Origin: Sphingobium sp. 15-1
Lineage (GTDB): Bacteria; Pseudomonadota; Alphaproteobacteria; Sphingomonadales; Sphingomonadaceae
Length of the DNA: 64,000 nucleotides
Direction: 5' to 3'
Assembly (NCBI RefSeq): GCF_013375535.1
Contig: NZ_JABXJG010000001.1
Span: 3,348,306-3,412,305, forward strand
Shown here: positions 40,623 to 49,994 of the stretch, piece after piece
How positions within the stretch are numbered: the first letter of the stretch is position 1
Layout of the letters: each line of letters starts with the position of its first letter
Position numbers and translations under genes: made by a program
The notes under the pieces: generated by a model
Seen by the model: only the letters and a program-made list of their open reading frames with translations
What the model was told of the DNA's origin: nothing
Databases searched by the model: none

Positions 40623-40940
40623 ATGGCGAAATTGATCGTGGTCAACCGTTCGGGCGAAGAGCAGGCGGTGGAGGGGCAGAGCGGCCTTTCCGTGATGGAA
40701 ATCATCCGCGACAACGGCTTTGACGAATTGCTGGCTCTGTGCGGCGGCTGCTGCTCCTGCGCGACTTGCCACGTCTATGTCGACCCTGCCTTTGCCGACA
40801 GCCTGCCGGCGGTCAGCGAGGATGAGAACGACCTGCTCGACAGCTCCGATCATCGCAACGAGACCAGCCGCCTGTCGTGCCAGTTGACCTTCAGCGATTC
40901 GCTGGACGGCCTGCGCATCACCATCGCGCCGGAAGATTGA
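40623..40940 (+). CDS. [2Fe-2S] ferredoxin, adrenodoxin type
   Basis: A 105-residue electron carrier, [20 protein letters not shown]. The cluster motif reads [16 protein letters not shown], with a fourth ligand in RLSCQL. The Cys-x5-Cys-x2-Cys spacing is intact; two extra cysteines (GGCCS) sit where relatives usually have GGACS or GGNCS. Such ferredoxins serve P450s, dioxygenases or Fe-S assembly; no partner adjoins. It is divergent from alkA. Confidence 0.93.
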   Translation: MAKLIVVNRSGEEQAVEGQSGLSVMEIIRDNGFDELLALCGGCCSCATCHVYVDPAFADSLPAVSEDENDLLDSSDHRNETSRLSCQLTFSDSLDGLRITIAPED

Positions 40941-41011
40941 GCCCGGTCGACGGGATCATGGGGGGCTTGGCCGGGAATGGCCCATCGCGGTCATTCCTAG
41001 CCGTTAAGCGT

Positions 41012-41089
41012 ACCGTGCTGCCCAGTTCAGATGGTCCGATTATCCACCGAGGGTGGGACTGGGCTCCTGCCTTCGCAGGAGCACGGTGC
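41012..41089. repeat. Family B palindromic repeat, left arm deleted
   Basis: The left arm is reduced (CCGTGCTGCCCAGTTCAGAT), while the right arm, GGGCTCCTGCCTTCGCAGGA, is intact. The flanks (TAGCCGTTAAGCG; CCTCGGACTGTCCGCTCT) match the copy at 22382, so the conserved unit spans about 150 bases. It lies between the ferredoxin and the convergent lipoprotein gene. Confidence 0.82.
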
Positions 41090-41158
41090 GCTGTAAGAAG
41101 AGGGCACCTCGGACTGTCCGCTCTCTACCAAACCAGCGCCCAGCACATCCACGCCGCG

Positions 41159-41923
41159 TTAAGGCTTGACCTTCAACGTGGCGGCGGGCGCTTCGCTGGT
41201 CATGGGCGTCACCTTCCAGACGATCCGCTTGCCCTGCGGCGTGTCCTGCGCGCCGTCTTCCTGATTCTGGCTGACGATCTCCGCATTGGTGGTGAGGGTG
41301 AAGGTGCCGTCCAGCGCCTTGGCCGCATCGTCGCCCGCACTGCTGCCGCCCATCGGGTTCTGGCTCTTGTCATAGCCGTTGGAGTAGCCCGGCGCCTTGA
41401 CCCGCACCCGGTCCGCCCCGCGCAGTTCCACCGCGACGAAGGGCAGGACGATCTGCGCGTCGCTGTTGAAGGGGAAGAGGAAGGCGTGGGTCAGCCTGCC
41501 GCTGATCGCATAGTCGATCTCGAAGCGGTGATTGCCCATGTAACGGGCTGAGCGAAAGCCCTTTTCCCTGGAAAGCGCAGCCGCGATGGCCTGCATCTGC
41601 TGCTCGTCGCTCTTGTCCCCGCTCTTGCTGTCCGGGCCGTCGAACCGTTCCTCGGCCTTGCCCTGGAGGGCGGTGCGCAGGCTGCTCTGCTGGTCCTTGG
41701 GCGGCACGCCGTCGATCGGATCGTCGCCGCCGTCGCCGGGCGTGGAGCCCAGCCCCTTGCCCATATCGGTCGCCAATATCTCGCCCTTATAGGTGAAGCT
41801 GAAGCTCCGGTCGGCGCGAATGTCGAGCGTCGATTCGAACTTGCCCGGCGTCACCAGACAGGCCGAAAGCAGCAGACTGGCCGCCAGCGCAGCGGCGACG
41901 CGGGAAAAAGTGGCCATGTCCAA
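41159..41923 (-). CDS. Putative lipoprotein of unknown function
   Basis: A 254-residue protein with a lipoprotein signal (AAALAASLLLSAC, lipobox LSAC). The rest is a beta-rich body starting LVTPGKFESTLDIRADRSFS and containing an Asp/Ser-rich polar segment (residues 60-110). I do not recognise a family. It follows rlmB by 24 bases, so the two may be cotranscribed. The start may be the third codon (MATFSRV). Confidence 0.75.
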   Translation of the reverse strand: MDMATFSRVAAALAASLLLSACLVTPGKFESTLDIRADRSFSFTYKGEILATDMGKGLGSTPGDGGDDPIDGVPPKDQQSSLRTALQGKAEERFDGPDSKSGDKSDEQQMQAIAAALSREKGFRSARYMGNHRFEIDYAISGRLTHAFLFPFNSDAQIVLPFVAVELRGADRVRVKAPGYSNGYDKSQNPMGGSSAGDDAAKALDGTFTLTTNAEIVSQNQEDGAQDTPQGKRIVWKVTPMTSEAPAATLKVKP

Positions 41924-41947
41924 CCCCCTGTCAGTCCCTTTATGCGC

Positions 41948-42706
41948 CTACCGGCTGGCAGCCGCATAAAGGGCGATCGCCGCGGCATTGGACACGTTCA
42001 GGCTTTCCATGCGCGGGCTGATCGGCAGTTTAGCCAAAATGTCGCAATGCGCCATGCTGTTGTGCCGCAGCCCTTCGCCCTCGGCCCCCAGCACCAGCGC
42101 GACCCGCGACGTGCCGATCGCCTCGCCCAGCGTCTGTTCCGCCTCGCCGTCCAGCCCGATGCGCCAGTAACCCGCCTCCGCAATCTCATCCAGCGCGCGG
42201 GCCAGGTTCACCACCCGCACCCAGGGCACGATTTCCAGAGCGCCCGACGCCGACCGCGCCAGCACGCCCGATTCGGGTGGAGCATGGCGGTCCTGCGTCA
42301 CGATGCACAGCGCGTCGAACGCCGCCGCCGACCGCAGGATCGCGCCGACATTATGCGGGTCGGTTACCTGGTCCAGCACCAGCACGGGGCGATTATCGTC
42401 AGCCCCGGCCTCCAGCGCATCGCCCAGCCAGACATCGTCCAGCGGTTCGACCTCCGCCACGATGCCCTGGTGCGGCGCGTCGGACGGGACCATGCGGCCC
42501 AGATCGGCGCCATCGGCATAGACGATGGGCAGGATCGGGGGCAGGTCGAGCGCGTTCAGCGCCTCCCGCGTTCCCCAGATCTTGCGCACCACCCGGTCCG
42601 GATTGGCGAGCGCGGCGATGACGGCATGCCGTCCATAAAAGCGGGGAAAAGTGCCTTTGGCCTTCCCGGTGCGGTTTCCTCTTTTCATGGGATGCGCTCT
42701 TTTCAC
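41948..42706 (-). CDS. rlmB: 23S rRNA (guanosine-2'-O)-methyltransferase RlmB-type (SpoU family)
   Basis: A 252-residue SPOUT methyltransferase with the N-terminal substrate-binding domain (RFYGRHAVIAALANPDRVVR) and the knotted core: LVLDQVTDPHNVGAILRSAA (motif 1), ALVLGAEGEGLRH (motif 2) and ISPRMESLNVSNAAAIALY (motif 3). RlmB modifies G2251 in E. coli; paralogs exist, so the exact site is inferred. The start may be the seventh codon. It lies divergently next to tRNA-Tyr. Confidence 0.92.
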   Translation of the reverse strand: MKRAHPMKRGNRTGKAKGTFPRFYGRHAVIAALANPDRVVRKIWGTREALNALDLPPILPIVYADGADLGRMVPSDAPHQGIVAEVEPLDDVWLGDALEAGADDNRPVLVLDQVTDPHNVGAILRSAAAFDALCIVTQDRHAPPESGVLARSASGALEIVPWVRVVNLARALDEIAEAGYWRIGLDGEAEQTLGEAIGTSRVALVLGAEGEGLRHNSMAHCDILAKLPISPRMESLNVSNAAAIALYAAASR

Positions 42707-42790
42707 ATTCGACCATTGACAGGCAAGTCTCCTTTCGCCATTGGAGCGCCCTCCAGCCGATCGGGGCTTCCCCGAAACGGTATGGCGACT

Positions 42791-42877
42791 GGACAGGTGG
42801 CCGAGTGGTTAAAGGCAGCAGACTGTAAATCTGCCCGGGTTTCCCGTACGCTGGTTCGAATCCAGCCCTGTCCACCA
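42791..42877 (+). tRNA. tRNA-Tyr (anticodon GTA), CCA encoded
   Basis: The acceptor GGACAGG pairs with CCTGTCC, followed by discriminator A and an encoded CCA. The D arm is GGCCGAGTGGTTAAAGGC, the anticodon stem-loop GCAGACTGTAAATCTGC with GTA, a long class II variable arm (CCCGGGTTTCCCGTACG region), and the T arm CTGGTTCGAATCCAG. Confidence 0.97.
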
Positions 42878-42996
42878 TCGCTCCCTCAGGCCGCGTTGGT
42901 CGGCCTCCAGCCTCCTCCCATCTCTCCGCCGGTTGCTTTCTTGCACGCGTTGACGGGATAAGTGCGTTTCATCCGAATCTGCTACACTTTCCCTTG

Positions 42997-45273
42997 ATGA
43001 CACTCGACCGCCGCGCCGTCCTGACCGCAGCCCTTGCCGGCTTCCTCACTCTCCCGCTTCCCCGCCGTGCCTTCGCCGCGAGCGAGGTGGAGCGTGTGGA
43101 CGATCTCATCGCCCGCATGACCATAGAGGAAAAGGCGGGCCAGATGACCTGCCTGGCCGACAGCTTCCGCCCCTATAATCCACCCAATCCGCAGGTCGGC
43201 ATCCAGAATGAAAAGGATCTGGCCGACGAAATCCGCAAGGGCCGCGTCGGCTGCCTGTTCAACGGCATCGGCGTAGCGGGGGCCCGCCGCGCACAGGACA
43301 TCGCGCTCAAACAAAGCAGCCTCGGCATCCCCCTGCTGTTCGCGGGAGACGTGATCCATGGCCTCAAGACCATCTTCCCGGTGACCTTGGGCGAATCGGC
43401 TAGCTTCGATCCCTCGCTGGCCGAACGCACCGCGCGCGCCATGGCTGTCGAAGCAACGGCGGCGGGGCTGCACCTGACCTTCGCGCCGATGGTCGACGTC
43501 GCCCGCGATCAGCGCTGGGGCCGGGTGGTCGAGGGGGCGGGGGAGGATGTCACCCTCGGCGGCCTGTTCGCCGCCGCCAGGGTGCGCGGTTTCCAGGGGC
43601 GCGACCTGCGCCGCGCCGACAGCCTGCTTGCCTGCCCCAAGCATTTCGCCGCCTATGGCGCGGTCTCCGGTGGCCTGGAATATGGCAGCGTCGACATCAG
43701 CGACGAGACGCTGCGCGAAACCCATCTGCCGCCCTTCGGCGCGGCCTTTGCGGCGGGCGCGCTCACCACCATGGCGGCGTTCAGCGAGATCAACGGCGTC
43801 CCCGCCACCGCCGACCGCGACCTGCTCACCGACATGCTGCGCGGCGAGATGAAGTTCCGCGGCTTCGTCTTTTCCGACTATACCGCCGATGAGGAACTGA
43901 TCGCCCATGGCTATGCCGAGGATGAGCGCGACGCCGCCCGCCTCGCCATATTGGCGGGCGTCGACATGTCGATGCAGAGCGGCCTCTATATCCGCCACAT
44001 CCCCGATCTGGTGAAGAGCGGCGCCGTGCCGATGGAGACGGTCGACGTCGCCGTCCGCCGCATCCTCTATGTGAAGACCGCCATCGGCCTGTTCGAAAAT
44101 CCTTATCGTTCGCTCGATGAAGAGGCGGAAAAGAGCCGCATCTTCACGCCCGCCCATCGCGCCCTGGCCCGCGAAGCCGGCGTCCGTTCGATCGTGCTTC
44201 TGCAAAATAGCGGCATCCTGCCCCTCGATCCCGCCAAGGGGCAGAGCATCGCCCTCATTGGTCCATTCGGGGAGGACAAGGCCAATATCTACGGCCCCTG
44301 GGCCTTTTACGGCGACAAGGGCAAGGGCGTCGACATCGCCACCGGCCTGCGCGCCGCCATGCCGGACCCCGGTAAATTGCGCATCGCGCCGGGCAGCGGC
44401 ATTTTGACGCCCATCGATGGCGGCGTCGCCCAGGCCGTGGAGACCGCCAAGGCTGCGGACATCGTCATCCTCGCCATCGGGGAATCGCAGGACATGTCGG
44501 GCGAAGCGCAATCGCGCACCGCCATCGAAATCCCCGTGGTGCAGCAGGCTCTGGCCAACGCCGTCGCGGCCACCGGCAAGCCTGTCATCGTGCTGCTCCG
44601 TCATGGCCGGGCGCTGGCGCTGCATGATGGCGTGGCCAATGCGCAGGCGATCCTCGCGACCTGGTTCCTGGGTTCCGAGTCCGGCCATGCCATAGCCGAC
44701 ATCCTGTTCGGCAAGGAAAACCCCTCCGCCAAGCTGCCGGTCAGCTTCCCATGGGAATCGGGGCAGGAGCCCTTCTTCTATGACCGCAAGTCGACCGGCC
44801 GCCCCGTGATCGACAACCGGACCGAATATCGCTCGCGCTATGCCACCACGGATAACAGCGCCCGCTTCTCATTCGGCCATGGCCTTGGCTACAGCGATTT
44901 CGCGCTGGATAATCTGAAGCTGTCCGACACGGCGCTGCGCTGGGACCGCGCCATTGAAATCACCGCCCGCCTGACCAACAAGGGCTCCCGCAAGGGCAGC
45001 GAGGTGGTGCAGCTCTACATTCGCGACCGCGTGGCCAGCCGCACCCGCCCGATCCGCGAGCTGAAACGCATCGAGCGTGTCACGCTTGGGCCGGGGGAGA
45101 GCAGGACGGTCCGCTTCTCCCTCTCCCGCACCGACCTGCAATTTGTGGGGGCGGGGAGCAGGATCATCGCGGAGCCTGGCCTGTTCGACCTGTGGCTGGG
45201 GCAAAGCTCCGATGGCGGGCTGCACAGCCAGTTCACCCTTTATGCGGCGGAAGCCGCGACGCCATCTAAATAA
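42997..45273 (+). CDS. bglX: Periplasmic beta-glucosidase, glycoside hydrolase family 3
   Basis: A 758-residue exported GH3 enzyme. A Tat- or Sec-like signal (LDRRAVLTAALAGFLTLPLP) carries twin arginines DRRAVL. The N-terminal (beta/alpha)8 barrel has the nucleophile D294 in GFVFSDYTADEE and the KHFAAYGAVSGG substrate loop. The second alpha/beta domain (ESQDMSGEAQSRT) supplies the acid/base, and a fibronectin III-like domain closes the C-terminus (VQLYIRDRVAS). Substrate range is not decided by sequence. It lies alone after tRNA-Tyr. Confidence 0.93.
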   Translation: MTLDRRAVLTAALAGFLTLPLPRRAFAASEVERVDDLIARMTIEEKAGQMTCLADSFRPYNPPNPQVGIQNEKDLADEIRKGRVGCLFNGIGVAGARRAQDIALKQSSLGIPLLFAGDVIHGLKTIFPVTLGESASFDPSLAERTARAMAVEATAAGLHLTFAPMVDVARDQRWGRVVEGAGEDVTLGGLFAAARVRGFQGRDLRRADSLLACPKHFAAYGAVSGGLEYGSVDISDETLRETHLPPFGAAFAAGALTTMAAFSEINGVPATADRDLLTDMLRGEMKFRGFVFSDYTADEELIAHGYAEDERDAARLAILAGVDMSMQSGLYIRHIPDLVKSGAVPMETVDVAVRRILYVKTAIGLFENPYRSLDEEAEKSRIFTPAHRALAREAGVRSIVLLQNSGILPLDPAKGQSIALIGPFGEDKANIYGPWAFYGDKGKGVDIATGLRAAMPDPGKLRIAPGSGILTPIDGGVAQAVETAKAADIVILAIGESQDMSGEAQSRTAIEIPVVQQALANAVAATGKPVIVLLRHGRALALHDGVANAQAILATWFLGSESGHAIADILFGKENPSAKLPVSFPWESGQEPFFYDRKSTGRPVIDNRTEYRSRYATTDNSARFSFGHGLGYSDFALDNLKLSDTALRWDRAIEITARLTNKGSRKGSEVVQLYIRDRVASRTRPIRELKRIERVTLGPGESRTVRFSLSRTDLQFVGAGSRIIAEPGLFDLWLGQSSDGGLHSQFTLYAAEAATPSK

Positions 45274-45277
45274 CTTT

Positions 45278-45367
45278 CGTCATCCCCGCGAAGGCGGGGA
45301 CCCATCTCCTAAGCTATCCCTTGGTTGCAAGGTCAGGAGATGGATTCCCGCCTTCGCGGGAATGACG
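45278..45367. repeat. Family C inverted repeat (CGTCATCCCCGCGAAGGC type)
   Basis: CGTCATCCCCGCGAAGGCGG faces CCGCCTTCGCGGGAATGACG across about 50 bases, and inside these ATCTCCT faces AGGAGAT. It lies between bglX and the ABC-F gene. Confidence 0.85.
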
Positions 45368-45429
45368 GGAAGGGAGGCGAGGCAGCACACCGCTTGGCAT
45401 CCCCCGCCATCCTGCTTAAAGGGCGCCCC

Positions 45430-47298
45430 ATGCTTACCCTGAACGGCATCACCGTGCGCCTTGGCGGCCGCACCATCCTTGATCGCGCCAGCGCTTCGCT
45501 GCCGCCGCGCAGCCGCGTGGGCCTGATCGGCCGCAACGGCGCGGGCAAGTCGACGCTGATGAAGGTGATGATCGGCCAGATCGACCCCGATGAAGGCAGT
45601 TGCGACATGCCCCGCGACACCCGCCTCGGCTATATCGCGCAGGAAGCTCCCAGCGGCACCGCCACGCCCTTCGACACCGTGCTGGCCGCCGACAAGGAAC
45701 GCGCCGCCCTGATGGCGGAGGCGGAGCATACCGAAGACCCCGACCGCCTCGGCCATATCTATGAGCGGCTGAACGCCATCGACGCCTACACCGCGCCCGC
45801 CAGAGCGGCCCGCATCCTCGTCGGCTTGGGTTTCGACGAGGAAATGCAGGGCCGTCCGCTGGACAGCTATTCCGGCGGCTGGAAGATGCGCGTGGCATTG
45901 GCCTCGCTGCTTTTCTCCAACCCCGAATTGCTGCTGCTCGACGAGCCGTCGAACCATCTCGACCTCGAAGCGACGCTGTGGCTGGAGAATTTCCTCAAGG
46001 CCTATCGCGGCACCGTGGTCGTGATCAGCCATGAGCGCGACCTGCTCAACAATGTGGTCGATTATATCCTGCATCTGGAAGGGGGGAAGATCACCCTCTA
46101 TCCCGGCGGCTATGACGCGTTCGAACGGCAGCGCGCCGAACGGCTCGCTCAACAGGAAGCGGCCCGCGCCAAACAGCAGGCGGAGCGTGAGAAGTTGCAG
46201 GACTATGTCGCCCGCAACTCGGCCCGCGCCTCGACCGCGAAACAGGCCCAGTCCCGCGCCAAGGCGCTCGCGAGGATGCAGCCCATCGCCGCCGCCATCG
46301 AGGACCCGACGCTGCATTTCGGCTTCCCCAGCCCGCCCGAATTGCGCCCGCCGCTCATCACCATGGACATGGCGGCGGTCGGCTATGACGACACGCCGGT
46401 CCTGCGCCGCGTCAATCTGCGCATCGACCCCGACGATCGGCTGGCGCTGCTGGGCCGCAACGGCAACGGCAAGACCACGCTCGCCCGCCTGATCGCCGCG
46501 CAGTTGAAGCCGATGGAAGGCGCGATGAACGCCTCGGCCAAGATGAATGTCGGCTATTTCACCCAATATCAGGTGGAGGAGCTGGACGTCACCGATACGC
46601 CGCTCGAACATATGAGCCGGGTGATGAAGGGCGCGACCCCCGCCGCCGTGCGCGCCCAGCTCGGTCGCTTCGGTTTCACCGGCGAGCGCGCCACGCAGAA
46701 GGTCGGCTCCATGTCGGGCGGGGAGAGGGCGCGGCTGGCGCTGGCGCTCATCACCCGCGATGCGCCGCATCTGCTGATCCTCGACGAACCGACCAACCAT
46801 CTCGACGTCGACAGCCGCGAGGCGCTGGTGCAGGCGCTCAACGAATATTCGGGCGCGGTGGTGATCGTTTCCCACGACCGTCACATGATCGAGCTGGTGG
46901 CCGACCGGCTGGTGCTGGTCGACGGCGGCACGGCCCAGCCCTTCGACGGCAGCCTGGAGGATTATACCGACATCATCCTGCGCAAGACTGACGGGAATGG
47001 CTCGGGCGGCGACGCGCCGAAGACCGACCGCAAGGCGGAAAAGCGCAACGCCGCCGAATGGCGCGAGAAGCAGAAGACCGCGAAGAACGCCATTGCCAAG
47101 GCGGAAAAGGAAATGGCGACGCTGACCGCCGAGCGCAGCCGCATCGACCAGGCGCTGTTCGATCCCAAGGCCGCGACCGGGGCGGAGGCGAAGATGACCA
47201 TGACGCAGCTCATGGTGAAGCGCGCCGAGGTCGAGAAGAAGCTGGAAGCGGTGGAAGAAGTCTGGATGGAAGCCAGCGGGGCGCTGGAAGAGCTATAA
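45430..47298 (+). CDS. ABC-F family ATPase
   Basis: A 622-residue protein with two ABC domains and no membrane segments. Walker A motifs are GRNGAGKST and GRNGNGKTT, signatures YSGGWKMRVALA and MSGGERARLALA, and Walker B motifs LLLLDEPSNHLD and LLILDEPTNHLD. A charged linker (about residues 235-290) joins them, and the C-terminus is a coiled coil. ABC-F proteins act on ribosomes. The size and tail resemble Uup/YheS-type housekeeping members rather than antibiotic-resistance members. Start ATG 45430 (MLTLNGITVRLGGR) is chosen over in-frame codons within the repeat. Confidence 0.93.
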   Translation: MLTLNGITVRLGGRTILDRASASLPPRSRVGLIGRNGAGKSTLMKVMIGQIDPDEGSCDMPRDTRLGYIAQEAPSGTATPFDTVLAADKERAALMAEAEHTEDPDRLGHIYERLNAIDAYTAPARAARILVGLGFDEEMQGRPLDSYSGGWKMRVALASLLFSNPELLLLDEPSNHLDLEATLWLENFLKAYRGTVVVISHERDLLNNVVDYILHLEGGKITLYPGGYDAFERQRAERLAQQEAARAKQQAEREKLQDYVARNSARASTAKQAQSRAKALARMQPIAAAIEDPTLHFGFPSPPELRPPLITMDMAAVGYDDTPVLRRVNLRIDPDDRLALLGRNGNGKTTLARLIAAQLKPMEGAMNASAKMNVGYFTQYQVEELDVTDTPLEHMSRVMKGATPAAVRAQLGRFGFTGERATQKVGSMSGGERARLALALITRDAPHLLILDEPTNHLDVDSREALVQALNEYSGAVVIVSHDRHMIELVADRLVLVDGGTAQPFDGSLEDYTDIILRKTDGNGSGGDAPKTDRKAEKRNAAEWREKQKTAKNAIAKAEKEMATLTAERSRIDQALFDPKAATGAEAKMTMTQLMVKRAEVEKKLEAVEEVWMEASGALEEL

Positions 47299-47336
47299 AA
47301 GCCGAATGGAACTGCCTTCGCAGGAACACGGCAGAT

Positions 47337-47390
47337 AGAGCGCGTTGCGTTTATTCGGAAAACCGGTTCCCACTTTTCCGCACGATGCTC
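47337..47390. repeat. Family F element forming the 3' end of the AI-2E transporter gene
   Basis: GAGCGCG at one end and GCACGATGCTC at the other flank CGGAAAACCGGTTCCCACTT and TTCCG. I recognise this as a short interspersed element common in alphaproteobacterial genomes. Its minus strand encodes the last residues of the adjacent transporter (SIVRKSGNRFSE) and its stop codon. Confidence 0.75.
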
Positions 47391-48502
47391 TCATTGTTGA
47401 GTGCCTCCTCCGTCAAAGGCCCTTCCAGCCCATCGGCTCCGCTCCGCATCTTGGTCACGATATTCCAGGTCGCGATGAACAGCGCCGCGATCACGGGTCC
47501 GATGACGATGCCGTTGAACCCGAACAGATCGATCCCGCCCAGCGTCGTGATCAGCACCACATAGTCCGGAATCCGCGTATCCCGCCCGACCAGCACTGGG
47601 CGGAGGATGTTATCCACCATCCCGATCACGAACATGCCGCAAAAGGCGAGGATCAATCCCTTCACCACCGCCCCGGTCACGAACAGATAGATTGCGACCG
47701 GCACCCAGACCAGTCCCGTCCCCACCGCCGGGATCAGCGAGAACGCCCCCATCAGCACACCCCACAGCAGCGCCCCCGGCAAGCCAAGCGCCCAGAACAC
47801 TATCCCGCCGATCAGCCCCTGGACGATGGCGACGACGATGCTGCCCTTGATGGTGGCGCGGGTGACGATGACGAATTGCTGCATCAGCGCCTGGCGATAG
47901 GCGGTCCGCATCGGCGCCGCCCGATCCACCATCGCCGCCAGTTTCGGCCCGTCGCGCAACAGGAAGAAGGTCAGGTACAGCATCACGCCCAGCGCCATCA
48001 GGAAGCTGAACGCGCTTTGCCCGATTTGCAGCGCCTGCGCCGCCACCGTGCGGAAGCTCGACGCGATGCCTTCGCTCAGCATCTCGCGCACTGCGGCGAA
48101 ATTGGTGATGCCCAGCCGCTCCAGAAAGGCCGCGGCCCAGTGCGGCAGGCTCGCCTGGAACTGCGCGAACATGCGGGCGAAATTGATCTCGCCCGACTGC
48201 ACCTTGGCGGTGAAGATGGTCGCTTCCTGCACCAGCGCCATGGCCAGGATGATGGCCGGCACGATCACCAGCGCGATGATCAGCAACAGCGTCAGGGCGG
48301 CGGAACTGTTGCGCCGCCGGGGCATCATGCGCAGCAGCGCCTGATTGACCGGCGCGAACAATATGGCGGCGATCACGCCCCACAGGATCGCGGCGAAAAA
48401 CGGCTCGATCACCAGAGCGAAGGCGATCGAGACGATAAGGACGAAGCCCAGGAAAACCCCGTCCTCTATATGCGCGGCTGGTGACTTCATGCGGTCCATC
48501 AT
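47351..48502 (-). CDS. AI-2E family transporter (PerM/YdiK type)
   Basis: A roughly 383-residue multi-pass inner-membrane protein of the AI-2E exporter family (PF01594). Visible are paired N-terminal helices, a soluble periplasmic-like segment (FLERLGITNFAAVREMLSEG), and the conserved VQGLIGGIVFWALGLPGALL, FSLIPAVGTGLVWVPVAIYL and NILRPVLVGRDTRIPDYVVL. Substrates vary or are unknown; an autoinducer role should not be assumed. The last 12 codons come from a repeat element. The start is uncertain among 48502, 48499 and 48490. Confidence 0.9.
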   Translation of the reverse strand: MMDRMKSPAAHIEDGVFLGFVLIVSIAFALVIEPFFAAILWGVIAAILFAPVNQALLRMMPRRRNSSAALTLLLIIALVIVPAIILAMALVQEATIFTAKVQSGEINFARMFAQFQASLPHWAAAFLERLGITNFAAVREMLSEGIASSFRTVAAQALQIGQSAFSFLMALGVMLYLTFFLLRDGPKLAAMVDRAAPMRTAYRQALMQQFVIVTRATIKGSIVVAIVQGLIGGIVFWALGLPGALLWGVLMGAFSLIPAVGTGLVWVPVAIYLFVTGAVVKGLILAFCGMFVIGMVDNILRPVLVGRDTRIPDYVVLITTLGGIDLFGFNGIVIGPVIAALFIATWNIVTKMRSGADGLEGPLTEEALNNESIVRKSGNRFSE

Positions 48503-48542
48503 GCCGCTTTGGCAGAAGTCGGGATGTAAATCTATCCGCCGA

Positions 48543-49778
48543 TCATTCCGCCTGTGCACTGAACCCGAAGCTGACCGCCACCTTGGGATCAAGCCCGGCG
48601 CCGCTCTCGCCATTGCCCACGCCGAAGGGCGCGCGGGCGATGGTGGCCGACCCCGATACTTTCCGTGCCTTGCCCGTGCCGGACAGGGTGAAGCGGATGC
48701 TCTGCGGCTTGCTCGCGCCCTTCAGCGTCAGCGTGCCCGATGCGCGATAGCCGTTCGCGCCCGTCTTTTCCGCGCCCTTTGCCGTGAAGACCGCCTTGGG
48801 ATGGGCCGCCACGCCGAAAAATTCGTCCCCGGCCAGCATGCCGTCCTTGTAGCTGTCACCTACGCTGGCGCTCGCCAGATCGATCTCGACGCGAATGTCG
48901 GCGCTGTCGGGATGGTCTGGGTCCATCACGATCTTCGCGGTCCATTTGGAAAAGCGGCCGCTGATCGTCTCGCCGCCATTGCCGACCGAAAAGCCGATCG
49001 TTCCGCCCGGCTGCACCGCCCAGGACGGCGGCGGGGCCAAAGGCTCTTCCGCCGCAGACGCATTGGCCGCTTCGGCCGGAGCCGCCGCATTGGCGGCATT
49101 GGCGATCGGCTCAGCGACATTGGCAGGCGCTTCCTCCTCCTCGACCGCCGTCGCTATGCTTGGCGCGGCGGCAGCCTTGGGCACAGGGCCAGGCAGGATA
49201 ACGCGGCCCAGAACGAAACCAACCGCGATCAGCGCAGGCAAAGCCACCAGCAACGCCGAAGATCGCGCCGGCATCATCCGCCACAGCAAGCCGTCGCCCA
49301 TCAGGAAATGATGCCGCAGCGCGCCCGCGACATGCAGCGCGAACAGGGCGATGCCGATCCAGGCGATCAGGCCGTGTCCGCCCTCGGCCAGTTCATGCGC
49401 GGCCATGGGCAGGGGCAGATGGGGCAGGGGGATGATGCCGAAGATCAGCGTCGGCACCTTCACCTTCGCGGTCGACACCAGCGCCCATCCCGTGAGCGGC
49501 CCGCCCAGCATGAAGACATAAAGGCCCGCATGCACCGCCTTCGCCAGCGCGCCTTGCCAGCCGCCCTCAACCGGCGCCGGACGCGGCTTCCAGTAACGCA
49601 CGGCGATCCGCGCCAGGGTCAGCGCCAGGATCGATAGGCCGATCGACTTGTGGAGTTGGAACAGCGCAAACCCGCGAGCGCCCAGATCCTCCAGCGCCCA
49701 TCCCACGGCGATCTGGAAGGCGAGCAGGGCGGCGATCGTCCAATGCAGGAAAATGGCGGTCCGACTATAGCGTTGCAT
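48543..49778 (-). CDS. Cytochrome b561-YceI fusion protein
   Basis: A 411-residue fusion. Residues 1-180 are a four-helix cytochrome b561 (bacterial/Ni-hydrogenase type) with heme histidines in FLHWTIAALLAFQ, FQLHKSIGLS, LAEGGHGLIAWIG and FALHVAGALRHHFL. A fifth helix and an Ala/Glu-rich linker lead to a YceI lipocalin-like domain (IGFSVGNGGETISGRFSKWT, FTAKGAEKTGANGYRASGTL) that binds polyisoprenoid or quinone-like molecules in the periplasm. The two are usually encoded by neighbouring genes; here they are one polypeptide. ATG 49778 (MQRYSRTAIFLHW) is chosen. Confidence 0.9.
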   Translation of the reverse strand: MQRYSRTAIFLHWTIAALLAFQIAVGWALEDLGARGFALFQLHKSIGLSILALTLARIAVRYWKPRPAPVEGGWQGALAKAVHAGLYVFMLGGPLTGWALVSTAKVKVPTLIFGIIPLPHLPLPMAAHELAEGGHGLIAWIGIALFALHVAGALRHHFLMGDGLLWRMMPARSSALLVALPALIAVGFVLGRVILPGPVPKAAAAPSIATAVEEEEAPANVAEPIANAANAAAPAEAANASAAEEPLAPPPSWAVQPGGTIGFSVGNGGETISGRFSKWTAKIVMDPDHPDSADIRVEIDLASASVGDSYKDGMLAGDEFFGVAAHPKAVFTAKGAEKTGANGYRASGTLTLKGASKPQSIRFTLSGTGKARKVSGSATIARAPFGVGNGESGAGLDPKVAVSFGFSAQAE

Positions 49779-49994
49779 GAAGGCCCCTTGAGCGCGAAAT
49801 CCGGCGCGGAAGCTATGCTGCGCTTGCGGTGAAGTCCATCGCTTCACCTGGAAACGATCCGTTACCGCCTTGGAACGATCGCGTTCGCGCCTGTGTCATA
49901 AAGGTCGCAGTCCGATCAATTTCGACCCGAAGATTGCATCCCGGCCGTCAGGGGTTAAGAGCATAGGATAAACAGGACATAGGACAAGCAGGAC

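Noticed and set aside
45430..47298. Antibiotic-resistance ABC-F
   Set aside because: Length, linker and C-terminal coiled coil fit housekeeping Uup/YheS-type members; no resistance context.
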